In this document: one piece after another, positions 8,238 through 17,259 of the stretch | Position numbering within the stretch: position 1 is the stretch's first letter | How the letters are laid out: the number at the start of each line of letters is the position of its first letter | NCBI RefSeq assembly: GCF_037154085.1 | Contig: NZ_JBANRM010000001.1 | Span: 1,136,120-1,200,119 of the forward strand | Reading direction: 5' to 3' | DNA length: 64,000 bases | Source: Andeanibacterium fulvum | GTDB taxonomy: Bacteria; Pseudomonadota; Alphaproteobacteria; Sphingomonadales; Sphingomonadaceae | Program-made: the position numbers and the translations under genes | The notes under the pieces: model-generated | What the model saw: only the letters and a program-made list of their open reading frames with translations | Database searches by the model: none | Told to the model about the DNA's origin: nothing

Positions 8238-9356
8238 TCAGGCGGCCAGCATGTCGGCGGGATCGGTATAAGCAAGAGCAAGAGCATCGGCCACCGGACG
8301 ACACGTGACCTTCCCCGCACAGATATTGAGCCCCGCCAGCAGATGGGGATCGCGGCGCAGGGCCTCTTTCCACCCCAGCCCGGCCAGCCGCAGGATATGC
8401 GGCAGGGTGACGTTGCTCAGCGCGTAGGTCGAAGTCCGCGCCACGGCGCCGGGCATGTTGGCCACGCAATAGTGGACGATGCCATCCACCACATAGGTCG
8501 GATCGGCGTGCGTAGTGGGATGGCTCGTCTCGAAGCAACCGCCCTGATCGATGGCGACGTCCACCAGCACTGCGCCGGGCTTCATCGTGTGGAGCATAGC
8601 GCGAGTGACGAGCTTGGGCGCCTCTGCCCCCGGGATCAGCACGGCGCCAATCACCAGATCGGCCTCGGCCACGCAGGCGCTGAGGTTCGCCTTGTTGGAA
8701 AAGCGCGTCTTCGCCCGCGCCTCGAAATGGATGCCGAGCCGCTCCAGCACTTCGGCGGAGCGGTCGAGAATGGTGACATCGGCGCCCAGCCCTGCGGCCA
8801 TCTGCGCGGCATTGAAGCCGACCACGCCGCCGCCGATCACCACGACCTTGGCCGGCAGCACGCCCGGCACACCGCCCAGCAGGACGCCACGCCCGCCATG
8901 GGCCTTTTCCAGCGCCGTCGCGCCCGCCTGCACTGCCATGCGCCCAGCCACCTGGCTCATCGGCTTGAGAAGCGGCAATCCGCCGGAACTGTCCGTCACC
9001 GTCTCATAAGCGATGCAGACCGCGCCGCTGGCCATCAGGTCCGCCGCCTGTTCCGGATCGGGCGCAAGGTGGAGATAGGTGAACAATATCTGCCCTTCGC
9101 GCAGCATGGCCCGCTCGCCCGGCTGAGGCTCCTTCACTTTCACGATCAGTTCGGCCCGTGCGAAAACCTCGGCCGCCTCGGCCACGATCTCCGCCCCGGC
9201 GCGGACATAGGCCTCGTCCGAAGAGCCGATGCCCAGCCCAGCGCCGCTCTGCACCAGCACCTGATGCCCCGAATGGACCAGTTCTTCCGCCCCTTCGGGC
9301 GTAAGGCCCACCCGGAATTCGTTGTTCTTGATCTCGCGAACCGTACCGACGATCAT
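8238..9356 (-). CDS. ald: Alanine dehydrogenase
   Basis: A 372-residue NAD-dependent L-alanine dehydrogenase that converts alanine to pyruvate and ammonia. The N-terminal signature MIVGTVREIKNNEFRVGLTP, the substrate-binding KVKEPQ segment and the Rossmann motif VVVIGGGVVGFNAAQMAAGLGA are all clear. Length matches the family. It lies between a pyruvate-dependent transaminase gene and mmsA. This suggests that it regenerates the pyruvate consumed by the several omega-transaminases of the island and releases the nitrogen as ammonium. Confidence 0.95.
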   Translation of the reverse strand: MIVGTVREIKNNEFRVGLTPEGAEELVHSGHQVLVQSGAGLGIGSSDEAYVRAGAEIVAEAAEVFARAELIVKVKEPQPGERAMLREGQILFTYLHLAPDPEQAADLMASGAVCIAYETVTDSSGGLPLLKPMSQVAGRMAVQAGATALEKAHGGRGVLLGGVPGVLPAKVVVIGGGVVGFNAAQMAAGLGADVTILDRSAEVLERLGIHFEARAKTRFSNKANLSACVAEADLVIGAVLIPGAEAPKLVTRAMLHTMKPGAVLVDVAIDQGGCFETSHPTTHADPTYVVDGIVHYCVANMPGAVARTSTYALSNVTLPHILRLAGLGWKEALRRDPHLLAGLNICAGKVTCRPVADALALAYTDPADMLAA

Positions 9357-9391
9357 GATCGCACTCCTTTGGCGGGGAATCCCGGCGCCTT

Positions 9392-10708
9392 CTAATCCAC
9401 CTGCGCGAGCACTTGGGCCAGCTTGCCGAATATCTCGTCAATGTGGGATTTCTCGAGAATCAGGGGCGGTGAAAGGGCAATGATATCCCCCGTCACGCGG
9501 ATCAGCAGCCCGCTGTCGAAGGCCCGGTGGAACACTTCCATCGCCCGCCTGCCCGGCGCATCGGGGCGCGGTTCCAGTTCGATCCCGCCGATCAGGCCGA
9601 TATTGCGGCAATCGATCACGTTGCGCACGCCCTTCAGCGAATGGACCGCATCGGCCCAGTACTCTTCCAGTTCGATTGCCTTTTCGAACAACCCTTCGCG
9701 CTCATAGATGCCCAAAGTCGTGATCGCGGCGGCAGAGGCCAGCGGATGGCCTGAATAGGTATAACCGTGGAACAGGTCGATCGTGCCCGGTGCGGCGCTG
9801 TTGACGATAGTGTCGTGAACCTCACGCCGTACCGCAACAGCCCCCATCGGGACAGAGGCGTTGGTCAGCCCCTTTGCCATGGTGATGATATCGGGCGTGA
9901 CGCCGAAGCGTTCGGACGCAGTGGCCTTGCCCACGCGGCCGAAGGCAGTGATGACCTCGTCGAAGATCAGCAGCAGATCGTGCTTGTCGCAGATTTCACG
10001 CAGGCGTTTGAGATAGCCGACCGGCGGCACCAGCACGCCGGTGGAGCCTGAGACCGGCTCCACAATCACCGCCGCAATGGTTTCCGCCCCGTGCAGCGCG
10101 ATCAGCCGTTCCAGATCGTCCGCCAGTTCGGCCCCATGCAGCGGTTGACCGCGGCTGAAGGCGTTACGCGCCGGATCGTGCGTGTGGCGCAGATGGTCCA
10201 CGCCCGGCAGCAGCGTCGGATAGGGGCGACGATTGCCCACGATCCCGCCAACGGAAATCCCGCCGAACCCCACCCCGTGATAGGCCCGCTCGCGCCCGAT
10301 GAAGCGATAGCGCCCAGCCTGCCCGCGCGCCTTCTGATAGGCGAGCGCGATCTTGAGCGCGGTATCGACGGATTCGGAACCCGAATTGACGAAGAATATC
10401 CGGTCCAGCCCTTCCGGCATGATCAGCGACAGGCGCGATGCCGCTTCGAAGGCCAGCGGATGGCCGAGCTGGAACGTGGGTGCGAAATCCATTTCGCCCG
10501 CGGTCTTGCGGATCGCCTCCACGATCTCGGGCCGGGAATGCCCGGCATTCACGCACCACAACCCGCCCGTGGCATCCAGCACCTTGTGCCCAGCCGCCGC
10601 CGTGTAATGCATCCCCTCCGCCGCAACGAACATGCGCGGATTGGCCTTGAAGCCGCGATTATCCGTAAAGGGCATCCAGAATGCCGAAAGATCGTTGGGC
10701 TCGCTCAT
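9392..10708 (-). CDS. Beta-alanine (omega-amino acid):pyruvate aminotransferase
   Basis: A 438-residue class III PLP aminotransferase. It starts with the omega-aminotransferase hallmark DLSAFWMPFTDNRGFKANPR and contains GLWCVNAGHSRPEI, FVNSGSESVDTALKIA, the aspartate motif LLIFDEVITAFGRVG and the PLP lysine in DIITMAKGLTNASVPMG. These features fit the beta-alanine:pyruvate transaminase group, which yields malonate semialdehyde and alanine, the substrates of the next two genes. It is the first gene of the minus-strand operon, and a LysR-like motif lies about 85 bases upstream. Confidence 0.9.
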   Translation of the reverse strand: MSEPNDLSAFWMPFTDNRGFKANPRMFVAAEGMHYTAAAGHKVLDATGGLWCVNAGHSRPEIVEAIRKTAGEMDFAPTFQLGHPLAFEAASRLSLIMPEGLDRIFFVNSGSESVDTALKIALAYQKARGQAGRYRFIGRERAYHGVGFGGISVGGIVGNRRPYPTLLPGVDHLRHTHDPARNAFSRGQPLHGAELADDLERLIALHGAETIAAVIVEPVSGSTGVLVPPVGYLKRLREICDKHDLLLIFDEVITAFGRVGKATASERFGVTPDIITMAKGLTNASVPMGAVAVRREVHDTIVNSAAPGTIDLFHGYTYSGHPLASAAAITTLGIYEREGLFEKAIELEEYWADAVHSLKGVRNVIDCRNIGLIGGIELEPRPDAPGRRAMEVFHRAFDSGLLIRVTGDIIALSPPLILEKSHIDEIFGKLAQVLAQVD

Positions 10709-10792
10709 GGAGACTCCTGAGTGGGGATTTAGGCCTTGCTGGACAGTAACCGCCTGTGATGACGACCGCTATTCGGTTCGCATCGTTTTCAC

Positions 10793-10811
10793 CTATCGGA
10801 AAAGCTGATAG
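10793..10811. promoter_or_regulatory. LysR-type motif, copy 1 (CTATC-N9-GATAG)
   Basis: CTATCGGAAAAGCTGATAG has perfect five-base arms. It lies in the divergent region between the beta-alanine transaminase and the TorF-type gene. Closely similar sequences occur at the aminobutyraldehyde dehydrogenase promoter (22395-22413) and at the LysR start (18156-18174), suggesting a shared operator. Confidence 0.5.
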
Positions 10812-10973
10812 CCATAGCCCCAATAAATCCCATTGGCCTTCAAGGCGAATGACCGACACAATGCAGACTGGGACAATGGCACTTCACTTTTATCCGCCAG
10901 AACAGGCCCGGCGGACTGCTTCGGAACTTACGGCCTACCTGCAGGGGGAGGCCCAATAAGAAGGGGGTATGTC

Positions 10974-11681
10974 ATGAAGTTGATCAGACTGCTGGCTTTC
11001 GCGGCCGTTCCGCTCGCCATGTTGCCAACGGCAGCCTACGCGCAGGATGAAGAGGAAGAAGCCACAGGCGCATGGGAAGTGGATGCCGGGATCGCCGCTC
11101 TTACCGACTATCGCTTTCGCGGCATTTCGCTCTCCGGCAACGATCCTGAAGTGACTGCCGAAGTGACTGTCTCTCACGAATCCGGCTTCTATGCCGGCAC
11201 CTGGGTTTCCAATGTCGATCTGGATGACGGGGCCGACGATCTGGAAGTGGACCTTCTGGCCGGCTTCGCCACCGATCTGGGCGGCGCGAGCCTCGATATC
11301 GGGGCGGTCTATTACCTTTATCCCGGCAATGACGACTTCAACTATATCGAGTTCACCGGCTCCATCGGCACAACCATCGGCCCGGCGGACATCACCGTAG
11401 GGATCGCCTATGCCCCCAGCCAGGACGCGCTGGGCAATGTCGACAATACCTATGTCTATATCTCCGGCGAAGTGCCGATCGAGGGCACGCCGCTCTCGCT
11501 GCACGGCACTCTCGGTTATGAAGACGGCGGCTTTGCCGACAACAAGAAGGACTGGCTGGTCGGCGCCAGCTTCGACATGGGCGCGGGCTTCACTGCCACG
11601 CTCGACTACGTAGACACCGCCCATTCACTCACTTCGCTGGGCGATGCGACTGCGGTATTCTCCATCAGCAAGTCATTCTAG
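10974..11681 (+). CDS. TorF-family (Gcw_chp) putative outer-membrane porin
   Basis: A 235-residue exported protein. The signal peptide MKLIRLLAFAAVPLAMLPTA ends in AYAQ. The mature part starts with the family signature WEVDAGIAALTDYRFRGISLS and then alternates as amphipathic beta strands to an aromatic end (FSISKSF). Start choice rests on the AAGGGGG ribosome site six bases upstream and the immediate signal peptide. It is the first plus-strand gene of the polyamine island, so it may be the outer-membrane entry pore for cationic amines. That role is inferred from position only. Confidence 0.85.
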   Translation: MKLIRLLAFAAVPLAMLPTAAYAQDEEEEATGAWEVDAGIAALTDYRFRGISLSGNDPEVTAEVTVSHESGFYAGTWVSNVDLDDGADDLEVDLLAGFATDLGGASLDIGAVYYLYPGNDDFNYIEFTGSIGTTIGPADITVGIAYAPSQDALGNVDNTYVYISGEVPIEGTPLSLHGTLGYEDGGFADNKKDWLVGASFDMGAGFTATLDYVDTAHSLTSLGDATAVFSISKSF

Positions 11682-11687
11682 GCATAT

Positions 11688-11713
11688 GGGCGGGGGCCCC
11701 GGCTTCCCCGCCC
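11688..11713 (+). terminator. GC-rich hairpin after the TorF-type gene
   Basis: GGGCGGGG and CCCCGCCC form an eight-base stem just after the stop codon. No T-run follows, so it may attenuate or stabilise the mRNA rather than end it fully. Confidence 0.4.
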
Positions 11714-11729
11714 GCAAAGCGAGACACGC

Positions 11730-13079
11730 ATGACCACCGACATTGCCAGCTGGATCAGGGAACGAGGGATAGCCGAGGTCGAGTGCATCGTGCCCGACAT
11801 GAACGGCATCCAGCGCGGCAAGGTCCTGCCCGCCAACAAGTTCCTCAAGAGCCTGACCGACAAGACCCTGCGCATTCCGGGCAGCGTCTTCATGGTAACG
11901 GTGACGGGCGACTATCCCGAGGACATGGACGGGATCATGCCGGGATACGATCCCGATCTGGTCCTGATCCCGGATGCGACCACTATCCGCGAGGCACCGG
12001 GCTTCACCACGCCTACCGCCTATGTCATCGCCGACGCCTTCGACGGGGACGATCACCCGATCGAGATCGCCCCGCGCCAGATTCTCAAGCGCGTGCTGGC
12101 CCTCTACGAAAAGCGGGGGTGGAAGCCGGTGATCGCGCCGGAACTGGAATTCTATCTCGTTTCCAAGAACCTCGACGCCGATCTGCCACTGGTGCCGCCC
12201 GTCGGCCGGTCGGGCCGCGCGGAAACCGCCAGCCAGCCCTTCGGCCTAGAGGCACTCGGCGAGTTCGAGGACATAATCGAGCAGATCTACGATTGGTGCG
12301 AAAAGGCCGATCTGAACATCGATACGATGATCCACGAAGCCGGCGCCGCACAGCTGGAAGTGAACTTCATCCACGGCGATCCGCTGGCGCTGGCCGATCA
12401 GGCGCTGCTGTTCAAGCGTATCGTCCGGCAGGTGGCGCTGGAACACGGCGTCTACGCCACTTTCCTGGCCAAGCCCATGTCCGACCAGCCGGGCAGCGCG
12501 ATGCACATCCACCAGTCGATCCTGGACATCGATACGGGCCGTAATGTCTTTTCCACCCAGAACGGTCGCGACAGTGCGCTGTTCCGCAGCCATATCGCGG
12601 GGCTGGTAAGGCTGATGCCGCAAGTGCTCCCGCTCTTTGCCCCCAACGTCAATTCCTTCCGCCGGATGCAGCCCGACACGGCCGCGCCGATCAACGTCCA
12701 TTGGGGCGAGGACAATCGCAGTTGCGGGCTGCGCGTACCAGTTTCAGGCCACAAGGATCGCCGGATCGAGAATCGCCTGCCCGGCGCCGATGCCAATCCC
12801 TATCTCGCCATCGCCGCGTCGCTGATCTGCGGCTATATCGGCATGATCGACCGGATGCAGCCGCCCAAGGCCATCACCGGCAGTGCCTATAATCGCGCAC
12901 GCACCCTGCCCCGCACGCTGGAAGCAGCACTCGATCGCTTCAGCCATTGCCGCCCGGTGAAACAGCTGCTTGGCGAGGATTTCTTCGAACTGTTCTACGC
13001 GATCAAGGAAACCGAACTGTTCGCTTACCAGTCGGTAATCAGTTCGTGGGAGCGCGAACATCTGCTGCTGAAGGTGTGA
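11730..13079 (+). CDS. puuA: Gamma-glutamylpolyamine synthetase (glutamine synthetase family)
   Basis: A 449-residue GlnA-fold ligase of the PuuA/SpuI type, which couples glutamate to putrescine or another amine with ATP. The beta-grasp N-domain starts VECIVPDMNGIQRGKVLPANKF. The catalytic domain has the metal-binding ELEFYLVS, the EAGAAQLEVNF stretch, SAMHIHQSI, and LPLFAPNVNSFRRMQP followed by the arginine-rich NRSCGLRVPVSG. It is shorter than assimilatory GlnA and lacks the C-terminal adenylylation loop, as expected for PuuA. It heads an operon with the amine oxidase, an aminotransferase and a second synthetase. Confidence 0.9.
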   Translation: MTTDIASWIRERGIAEVECIVPDMNGIQRGKVLPANKFLKSLTDKTLRIPGSVFMVTVTGDYPEDMDGIMPGYDPDLVLIPDATTIREAPGFTTPTAYVIADAFDGDDHPIEIAPRQILKRVLALYEKRGWKPVIAPELEFYLVSKNLDADLPLVPPVGRSGRAETASQPFGLEALGEFEDIIEQIYDWCEKADLNIDTMIHEAGAAQLEVNFIHGDPLALADQALLFKRIVRQVALEHGVYATFLAKPMSDQPGSAMHIHQSILDIDTGRNVFSTQNGRDSALFRSHIAGLVRLMPQVLPLFAPNVNSFRRMQPDTAAPINVHWGEDNRSCGLRVPVSGHKDRRIENRLPGADANPYLAIAASLICGYIGMIDRMQPPKAITGSAYNRARTLPRTLEAALDRFSHCRPVKQLLGEDFFELFYAIKETELFAYQSVISSWEREHLLLKV

Positions 13080-13080
13080 G

Positions 13081-14352
13081 GTGACGGATCACGCGCCGTC
13101 CTATTACGCGGCGACCGCCAATCCCTTTCCCGATCAGCCCACGCTTGCCGGCGAAGTTTCGGCGGATGTGGTGGTGGTCGGTGGCGGCTTCGCCGGGCTT
13201 TCGGCAGCGCTCCATGCCGCCGAGGCCGGATTTTCCGTGGTACTGGTGGAAGCCAACCGCATCGGCTGGGGCGCGTCCGGGCGCAATGGCGGGCAGATGA
13301 TCCCCGGCATGCGCTGGGGCGCGGCCGATCTGGCGGAGAAATTCGGCAACGATCTCGCCCGGCGTCTGGTTGCCGTGGCGAACCGGGCGGGCGACAGGGT
13401 CCGCGATCGGATTGCCCTCCACCACATCGCCTGCGCGCCCCGCTCGGGCCATTTCCACGCCGCCGCCAGACCCGGCCATCTTTATGACATGCGCCGCGAA
13501 CTGGACTGGCTGGAGCGAAATCTGGGCTATGAAGGCGCTCGCATCGTACGCACCGGCGAGGTCGAGGAGTTCGTCGCCAGCCCGATCTATCACGGCGGGC
13601 TTTATGACCGGAATGGCGGCCATCTCCACCCGCTGAACTATGCATTGGGGCTGGCCAAGGCAGCGCTGGGTGCCGGTGTGCGGATTTTCGAGAACACGCC
13701 TGCCGTCGATGTCGACCATGGCAGCCCGGTGATCGTCACCACGCCTCTGGGCCGGGTTACGGCCAGCCACGGCGTGCTTGCCTGCGATGCCTTTATGGCC
13801 TCGGTCGACAAGGGGCTTGGCCGGATGACAATGCCGGTCGCCAATTACAACGTCGCCACTGCGCCGCTGTCGCCCGAACAGGCCAACGCGCTGATCCCGT
13901 CAGGTGCGGCCGTGTCCGACAGCAAGTTCGTGCTCAACTATTACCGGCTGAGCGCGGACAACCGCCTGATCTTCGGCGGAGGGGAGAAATATACTCCTAC
14001 CCCGCCCCGCGATATCGAAGGGTTCGTGCGCCCCTATCTGGAGCAGGTCTTCCCTCAATTGCAGGGCGTCCGGGTCGACTATGCCTGGGGCGGCCTCGTC
14101 GGCGTCACATTCAACCGGCTTCCCGATTTCGGGCGGCGAGGTAACTGCTTCTACGCCCATGGCTGGTCCGGCCACGGTGTGCTGCTGACCACGCTGGCCG
14201 GCGAATTGATCGCGGATGCGATGCGCGGCAGCGCCGAGCAGTTCGACCTGTTCGCAAACCTGCCCAAGCGCCCCTTCCCCGGCGGCGCGCTGCTGCGCCA
14301 TCCACTCTACGTGCTCGGCATGTTGTGGTTTGCCTTGAAGGACCGCCTATGA
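13081..14352 (+). CDS. puuB: FAD-dependent gamma-glutamylputrescine oxidase (PuuB/DadA-type)
   Basis: A 423-residue DAO-family flavoprotein. The dinucleotide-binding site is VVVVGGGFAGLSAALHAAEAG, followed by the oxidase signature RIGWGASGRNGGQMIPG; the C-terminal FAD contact is GWSGHGVLLTTLAGELIAD. It begins with GTG one base after the puuA stop and overlaps the next gene by ATGA, so translation is tightly coupled. In the glutamylated putrescine route it oxidises gamma-glutamylputrescine to the aldehyde with H2O2 release. The context with puuA, patD and puuD supports this, although other amine substrates are possible. Confidence 0.88.
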   Translation: MTDHAPSYYAATANPFPDQPTLAGEVSADVVVVGGGFAGLSAALHAAEAGFSVVLVEANRIGWGASGRNGGQMIPGMRWGAADLAEKFGNDLARRLVAVANRAGDRVRDRIALHHIACAPRSGHFHAAARPGHLYDMRRELDWLERNLGYEGARIVRTGEVEEFVASPIYHGGLYDRNGGHLHPLNYALGLAKAALGAGVRIFENTPAVDVDHGSPVIVTTPLGRVTASHGVLACDAFMASVDKGLGRMTMPVANYNVATAPLSPEQANALIPSGAAVSDSKFVLNYYRLSADNRLIFGGGEKYTPTPPRDIEGFVRPYLEQVFPQLQGVRVDYAWGGLVGVTFNRLPDFGRRGNCFYAHGWSGHGVLLTTLAGELIADAMRGSAEQFDLFANLPKRPFPGGALLRHPLYVLGMLWFALKDRL

Positions 14353-15695
14353 TCGCTGACACATCCATCAGGGCGATGATCGCCGCCGAGCGAGACCTGT
14401 TCGTGAAGCGCAATCCCCGCTCGGCCGCGCTGGCGATGGAGGCCGCGCGCCACTGGCACCGGGGCGTGCCGTTCCACTGGATGCTCGATTGGGGCACGCC
14501 CTTCCCGCTCTTCGTGGACCGCGCGCAGGGCGCAGAATTGTGGGACGTGGACGGCAATCGCTTCGACGATTTCTGCCTGGGCGACACGGGATCGATGTTC
14601 GGCCATTCCCCCGCCCCAGTGGCCGAAGCCATCGCCCGGCAGGCGAGCCGCGGGCTGACTTACATGCTCCCTTCGGAAGACGCAGTGGCGGTGGCAGAAG
14701 AACTGGCCACCCGCTTCCGCCTGCCCTTCTGGCAGGTCACCGGCAGCGCGAGCGACGCCAACCGCGCAGTGATCCGCTGGTGCCGGGGCATCACCGGCCG
14801 CAAGCGCATTCTGGTATTCAACGGCTGCTATCACGGCGCGGTGGACGATGTGTTCGTGGATTTACGCGACGGCGTGCCCGAATTGCGCCGCAGCCTTGTC
14901 GGGCAGGTCTATGACGTGCGCGAACATACCGCCGTCATCGAATTCAACGACCTGCCCGCGCTGGAGGCCGAACTGGCGAAGGGCGATATCGCCGCAGTCC
15001 TGACCGAGCCGGCCCTCACCAATGTCGGCATGGTATTGCCCGATCCCGGTTACCTGGAAGCCATGCGCGATCTGTGTACCCGCCACGGCACCATGCTGGT
15101 GTTTGACGAGACGCACACGATCTCCACCGGCTATGGCGGCCATACCGGCACTTACGGCCCGCTGCCGGACCTGTTCGTGCTGGGCAAGCCAGTGGCAGGC
15201 GGCGTGCCCTGCGCGGTGTTCGGCTTCTCCGCCGAAGTGGCAGACCGGATGGAACGGGCCCGCGCCGAAGGGGAGACCGGCCATTCCGGCATCGGCACCA
15301 CACTTTCAGCCAATGCCCTGGCCCTTGCCGCGATGCGCGCCTGCCTCACTCAGGTGATGACGCCCGCCGCCTATGCCCACATGCTGCCGCTGGCCGCACA
15401 TCTCGCCCGGCGCCTGCGCGAAGTAATCGCGGGGCGCGGGCTTGACTGGCATGTCGCCCATATCGGTTCTCGCGGCGAGTTCATCTGCGCGCCCGAGGCG
15501 CCCCGCAACGGCACTCAGGCCCGCGCCGCTATGCAGGGGCCGCTGGAACATGCGCTGCACCTGTTCCTCGTCAATCGCGGCGTGCTTATCGCCCCGTTCC
15601 ACAATATGACGCTGGTCAGCCCCTCTACGACCGAAACCCAGGTCGAGCGGCTGGCAGGCGTGCTCGACGATTGCCTCAAGACACTGATCGGATGA
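14349..15695 (+). CDS. Class III aminotransferase, glutamate-1-semialdehyde-aminomutase-like
   Basis: A 448-residue PLP enzyme closer to the HemL-type branch than to SpuC. It contains WDVDGNRFDDFCLGDTGSMFGHSP, the VTGSASDANRAVIRWCRGIT phosphate-binding region, the FDETHTI aspartate motif and the PLP lysine in LFVLGKPVAGGVPCAVFGF. The start was set at the ATG overlapping the puuB stop (ATGA). It ends in another ATGA overlap with the second glutamine-synthetase-like gene. Its place between the oxidase and the synthetase suggests a role on an amino-aldehyde or on a diamine, but the substrate is not evident from sequence. Confidence 0.82.
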   Translation: MIADTSIRAMIAAERDLFVKRNPRSAALAMEAARHWHRGVPFHWMLDWGTPFPLFVDRAQGAELWDVDGNRFDDFCLGDTGSMFGHSPAPVAEAIARQASRGLTYMLPSEDAVAVAEELATRFRLPFWQVTGSASDANRAVIRWCRGITGRKRILVFNGCYHGAVDDVFVDLRDGVPELRRSLVGQVYDVREHTAVIEFNDLPALEAELAKGDIAAVLTEPALTNVGMVLPDPGYLEAMRDLCTRHGTMLVFDETHTISTGYGGHTGTYGPLPDLFVLGKPVAGGVPCAVFGFSAEVADRMERARAEGETGHSGIGTTLSANALALAAMRACLTQVMTPAAYAHMLPLAAHLARRLREVIAGRGLDWHVAHIGSRGEFICAPEAPRNGTQARAAMQGPLEHALHLFLVNRGVLIAPFHNMTLVSPSTTETQVERLAGVLDDCLKTLIG

Positions 15696-17089
15696 CCCGG
15701 ATGACCAAGCCGCCTTACAGTTCGAACAAGATCGCCTCCGCTGCGGAGGCCTATGATTTCTTCAAGGCCAACCCGGACATCGACGCGGTGGACATCATCT
15801 TCACCAATATGTGCGGCGTGCCGCGCGGCAAGCGGCTGCGCCAGCATGAGGTGATAGCGGTGTATGAATCCGGCCGCTTTCTCCCCGGATCGGTGCTGGT
15901 GGTGGACATTACCGGGCGCGATACGGAAGAGACCGGGCTGGTCTGGGAAGATGGCGACGCGGATCGCTATGTGAAGCCCGTGCCCGGCACTCTGGTACGT
16001 GCTCCCTGGCTGGGTGACAGGGCCGCACAGTTCCTCACCAGCTTCTACGAGTTGGACGGCACGCCCAACGATCTCGACCCGCGCCATGTGCTCGGCCGCG
16101 TGATCGACCGGCTGGAGGCGGACGGCCTCACTCCGGTGGTTGCAGTGGAGCTGGAATTCTATCTGGTCGACGTGAAGGGCAGCAAGATCGAGCCTGCCGC
16201 CGGGCAGCTGACCGGCCACCGCAGCGATGACATTCAGGTCTATGGCCTGCGTGAATTGCAGGAATTCAAGCCCTTCTTCGACGATCTTTATTCCGCCTGC
16301 GATGTTCAGGGCCTGCCGCTGGAATCCGCCATCTCCGAATTTGCACCCGGCCAGTTCGAACTGACCCTGCGCCACAAGGCCGATGCGCTGCGCGCCACGG
16401 ACGAGGCGGCGATGTACAAGCGGCTGGTGAAGGCCATCGCCATGAAGCACGGCTTCGAGGCGACCTTCATGGCCAAGCCCTTTGCCGATCAGGCAGGCAA
16501 CGGCATGCATCTGCACATCTCCATGGCGGACGAGAAGGGCAACAATGCCTTCGCCAGCGAAGACCCGGAAGGCTCGCCCCTGCTGCGTCACGCGATTGGC
16601 GGCATGAAGGCACTGCTGGCGGATTCCATGGCGATCTTCGCTCCCAATGCGAACAGCTTCCGCCGGTTCAAGGCCAATTCCTATGCCCCGGTCGCGCCGA
16701 CCTGGGGCGTGAACAACCGCACGGTCAGCCTGCGCGTCCCCGCCGGCCCGCCCTCCTCGCGCCACGTCGAGCACCGCGTGTGCGGGGCGGATGCCCATCC
16801 CACGCTGGCAACGGCGGCAGTGCTGGCCGCCATGCATCATGGCATCAGCAACCAGATCGATCCCGGCCCGGCTGTTGTGGGCAATGGCTATGCCGAGGCA
16901 GCCTCCGCAACCCGCCTGCCCAATCACTGGGCGGCAGCTATCGAGGCCTTCGAGAATTCGGACCTATTGAAGGACTATCTGGGCGAGCGCTTCGTGAAGA
17001 ACTACGCCATCGTCAAGCAGGTGGAGATGGCCAACTTCATGGGGCAGGTGACTGAACTGGATTACGCCTGGTATCTGCGTAACGCGTAA
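15692..17089 (+). CDS. Second glutamine-synthetase-family gamma-glutamylpolyamine synthetase
   Basis: A 465-residue GlnA-fold protein with VDIIFTNMCGVPRGKRLRQHE in the beta-grasp domain, VAVELEFYLVDV, the EFAPGQFELTL stretch, NGMHLHISMADEKG and APNANSFRRFKANSYAP. It is clearly paralogous to the puuA-like gene 2.6 kb upstream but diverged throughout; for example its arginine region reads NNRTVSLRVPAGPPSSRHVEHRV. Start is at the ATG overlapping the aminotransferase stop. Two different synthetases in one operon suggest that two amines (for example putrescine and a longer polyamine or ethanolamine) are glutamylated, which is inference. Confidence 0.87.
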   Translation: MTRMTKPPYSSNKIASAAEAYDFFKANPDIDAVDIIFTNMCGVPRGKRLRQHEVIAVYESGRFLPGSVLVVDITGRDTEETGLVWEDGDADRYVKPVPGTLVRAPWLGDRAAQFLTSFYELDGTPNDLDPRHVLGRVIDRLEADGLTPVVAVELEFYLVDVKGSKIEPAAGQLTGHRSDDIQVYGLRELQEFKPFFDDLYSACDVQGLPLESAISEFAPGQFELTLRHKADALRATDEAAMYKRLVKAIAMKHGFEATFMAKPFADQAGNGMHLHISMADEKGNNAFASEDPEGSPLLRHAIGGMKALLADSMAIFAPNANSFRRFKANSYAPVAPTWGVNNRTVSLRVPAGPPSSRHVEHRVCGADAHPTLATAAVLAAMHHGISNQIDPGPAVVGNGYAEAASATRLPNHWAAAIEAFENSDLLKDYLGERFVKNYAIVKQVEMANFMGQVTELDYAWYLRNA

Positions 17090-17147
17090 GCCGTTCGCAA
17101 ACGCCAAGCCAACACCCGGTTAACTTGAAAACGAAAAACACGCCTGT

Positions 17148-17235
17148 TTCGTCATTGCGAGCGCAGCGAAGCAATCCAGAGCGTAACCCGTTGGGCCCTG
17201 GATTGCGTCGAGGCTTCGCCCCTCGCAATGACGAA
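17148..17235. repeat. REP-like palindromic intergenic repeat
   Basis: The arms TTCGTCATTGCGAG and CTCGCAATGACGAA enclose further complementary sequence (GCAATCCAG and CTGGATTGC). Together they form one long hairpin between the convergent ends of the synthetase and LysR genes. The GTCATTGCGAGCG core is a common dispersed repeat in alphaproteobacteria, and here it could also serve as a bidirectional terminator. Confidence 0.8.
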
Positions 17236-17259
17236 GAGTATATTTGACTGCACCAATGC

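Noticed and set aside
10756..10959. A 67-codon open frame ending just before the TorF-type gene
   Set aside because: The short peptide has no family motif and no convincing ribosome site, and it overlaps the LysR-like motif. A leader peptide cannot be excluded but is unsupported.
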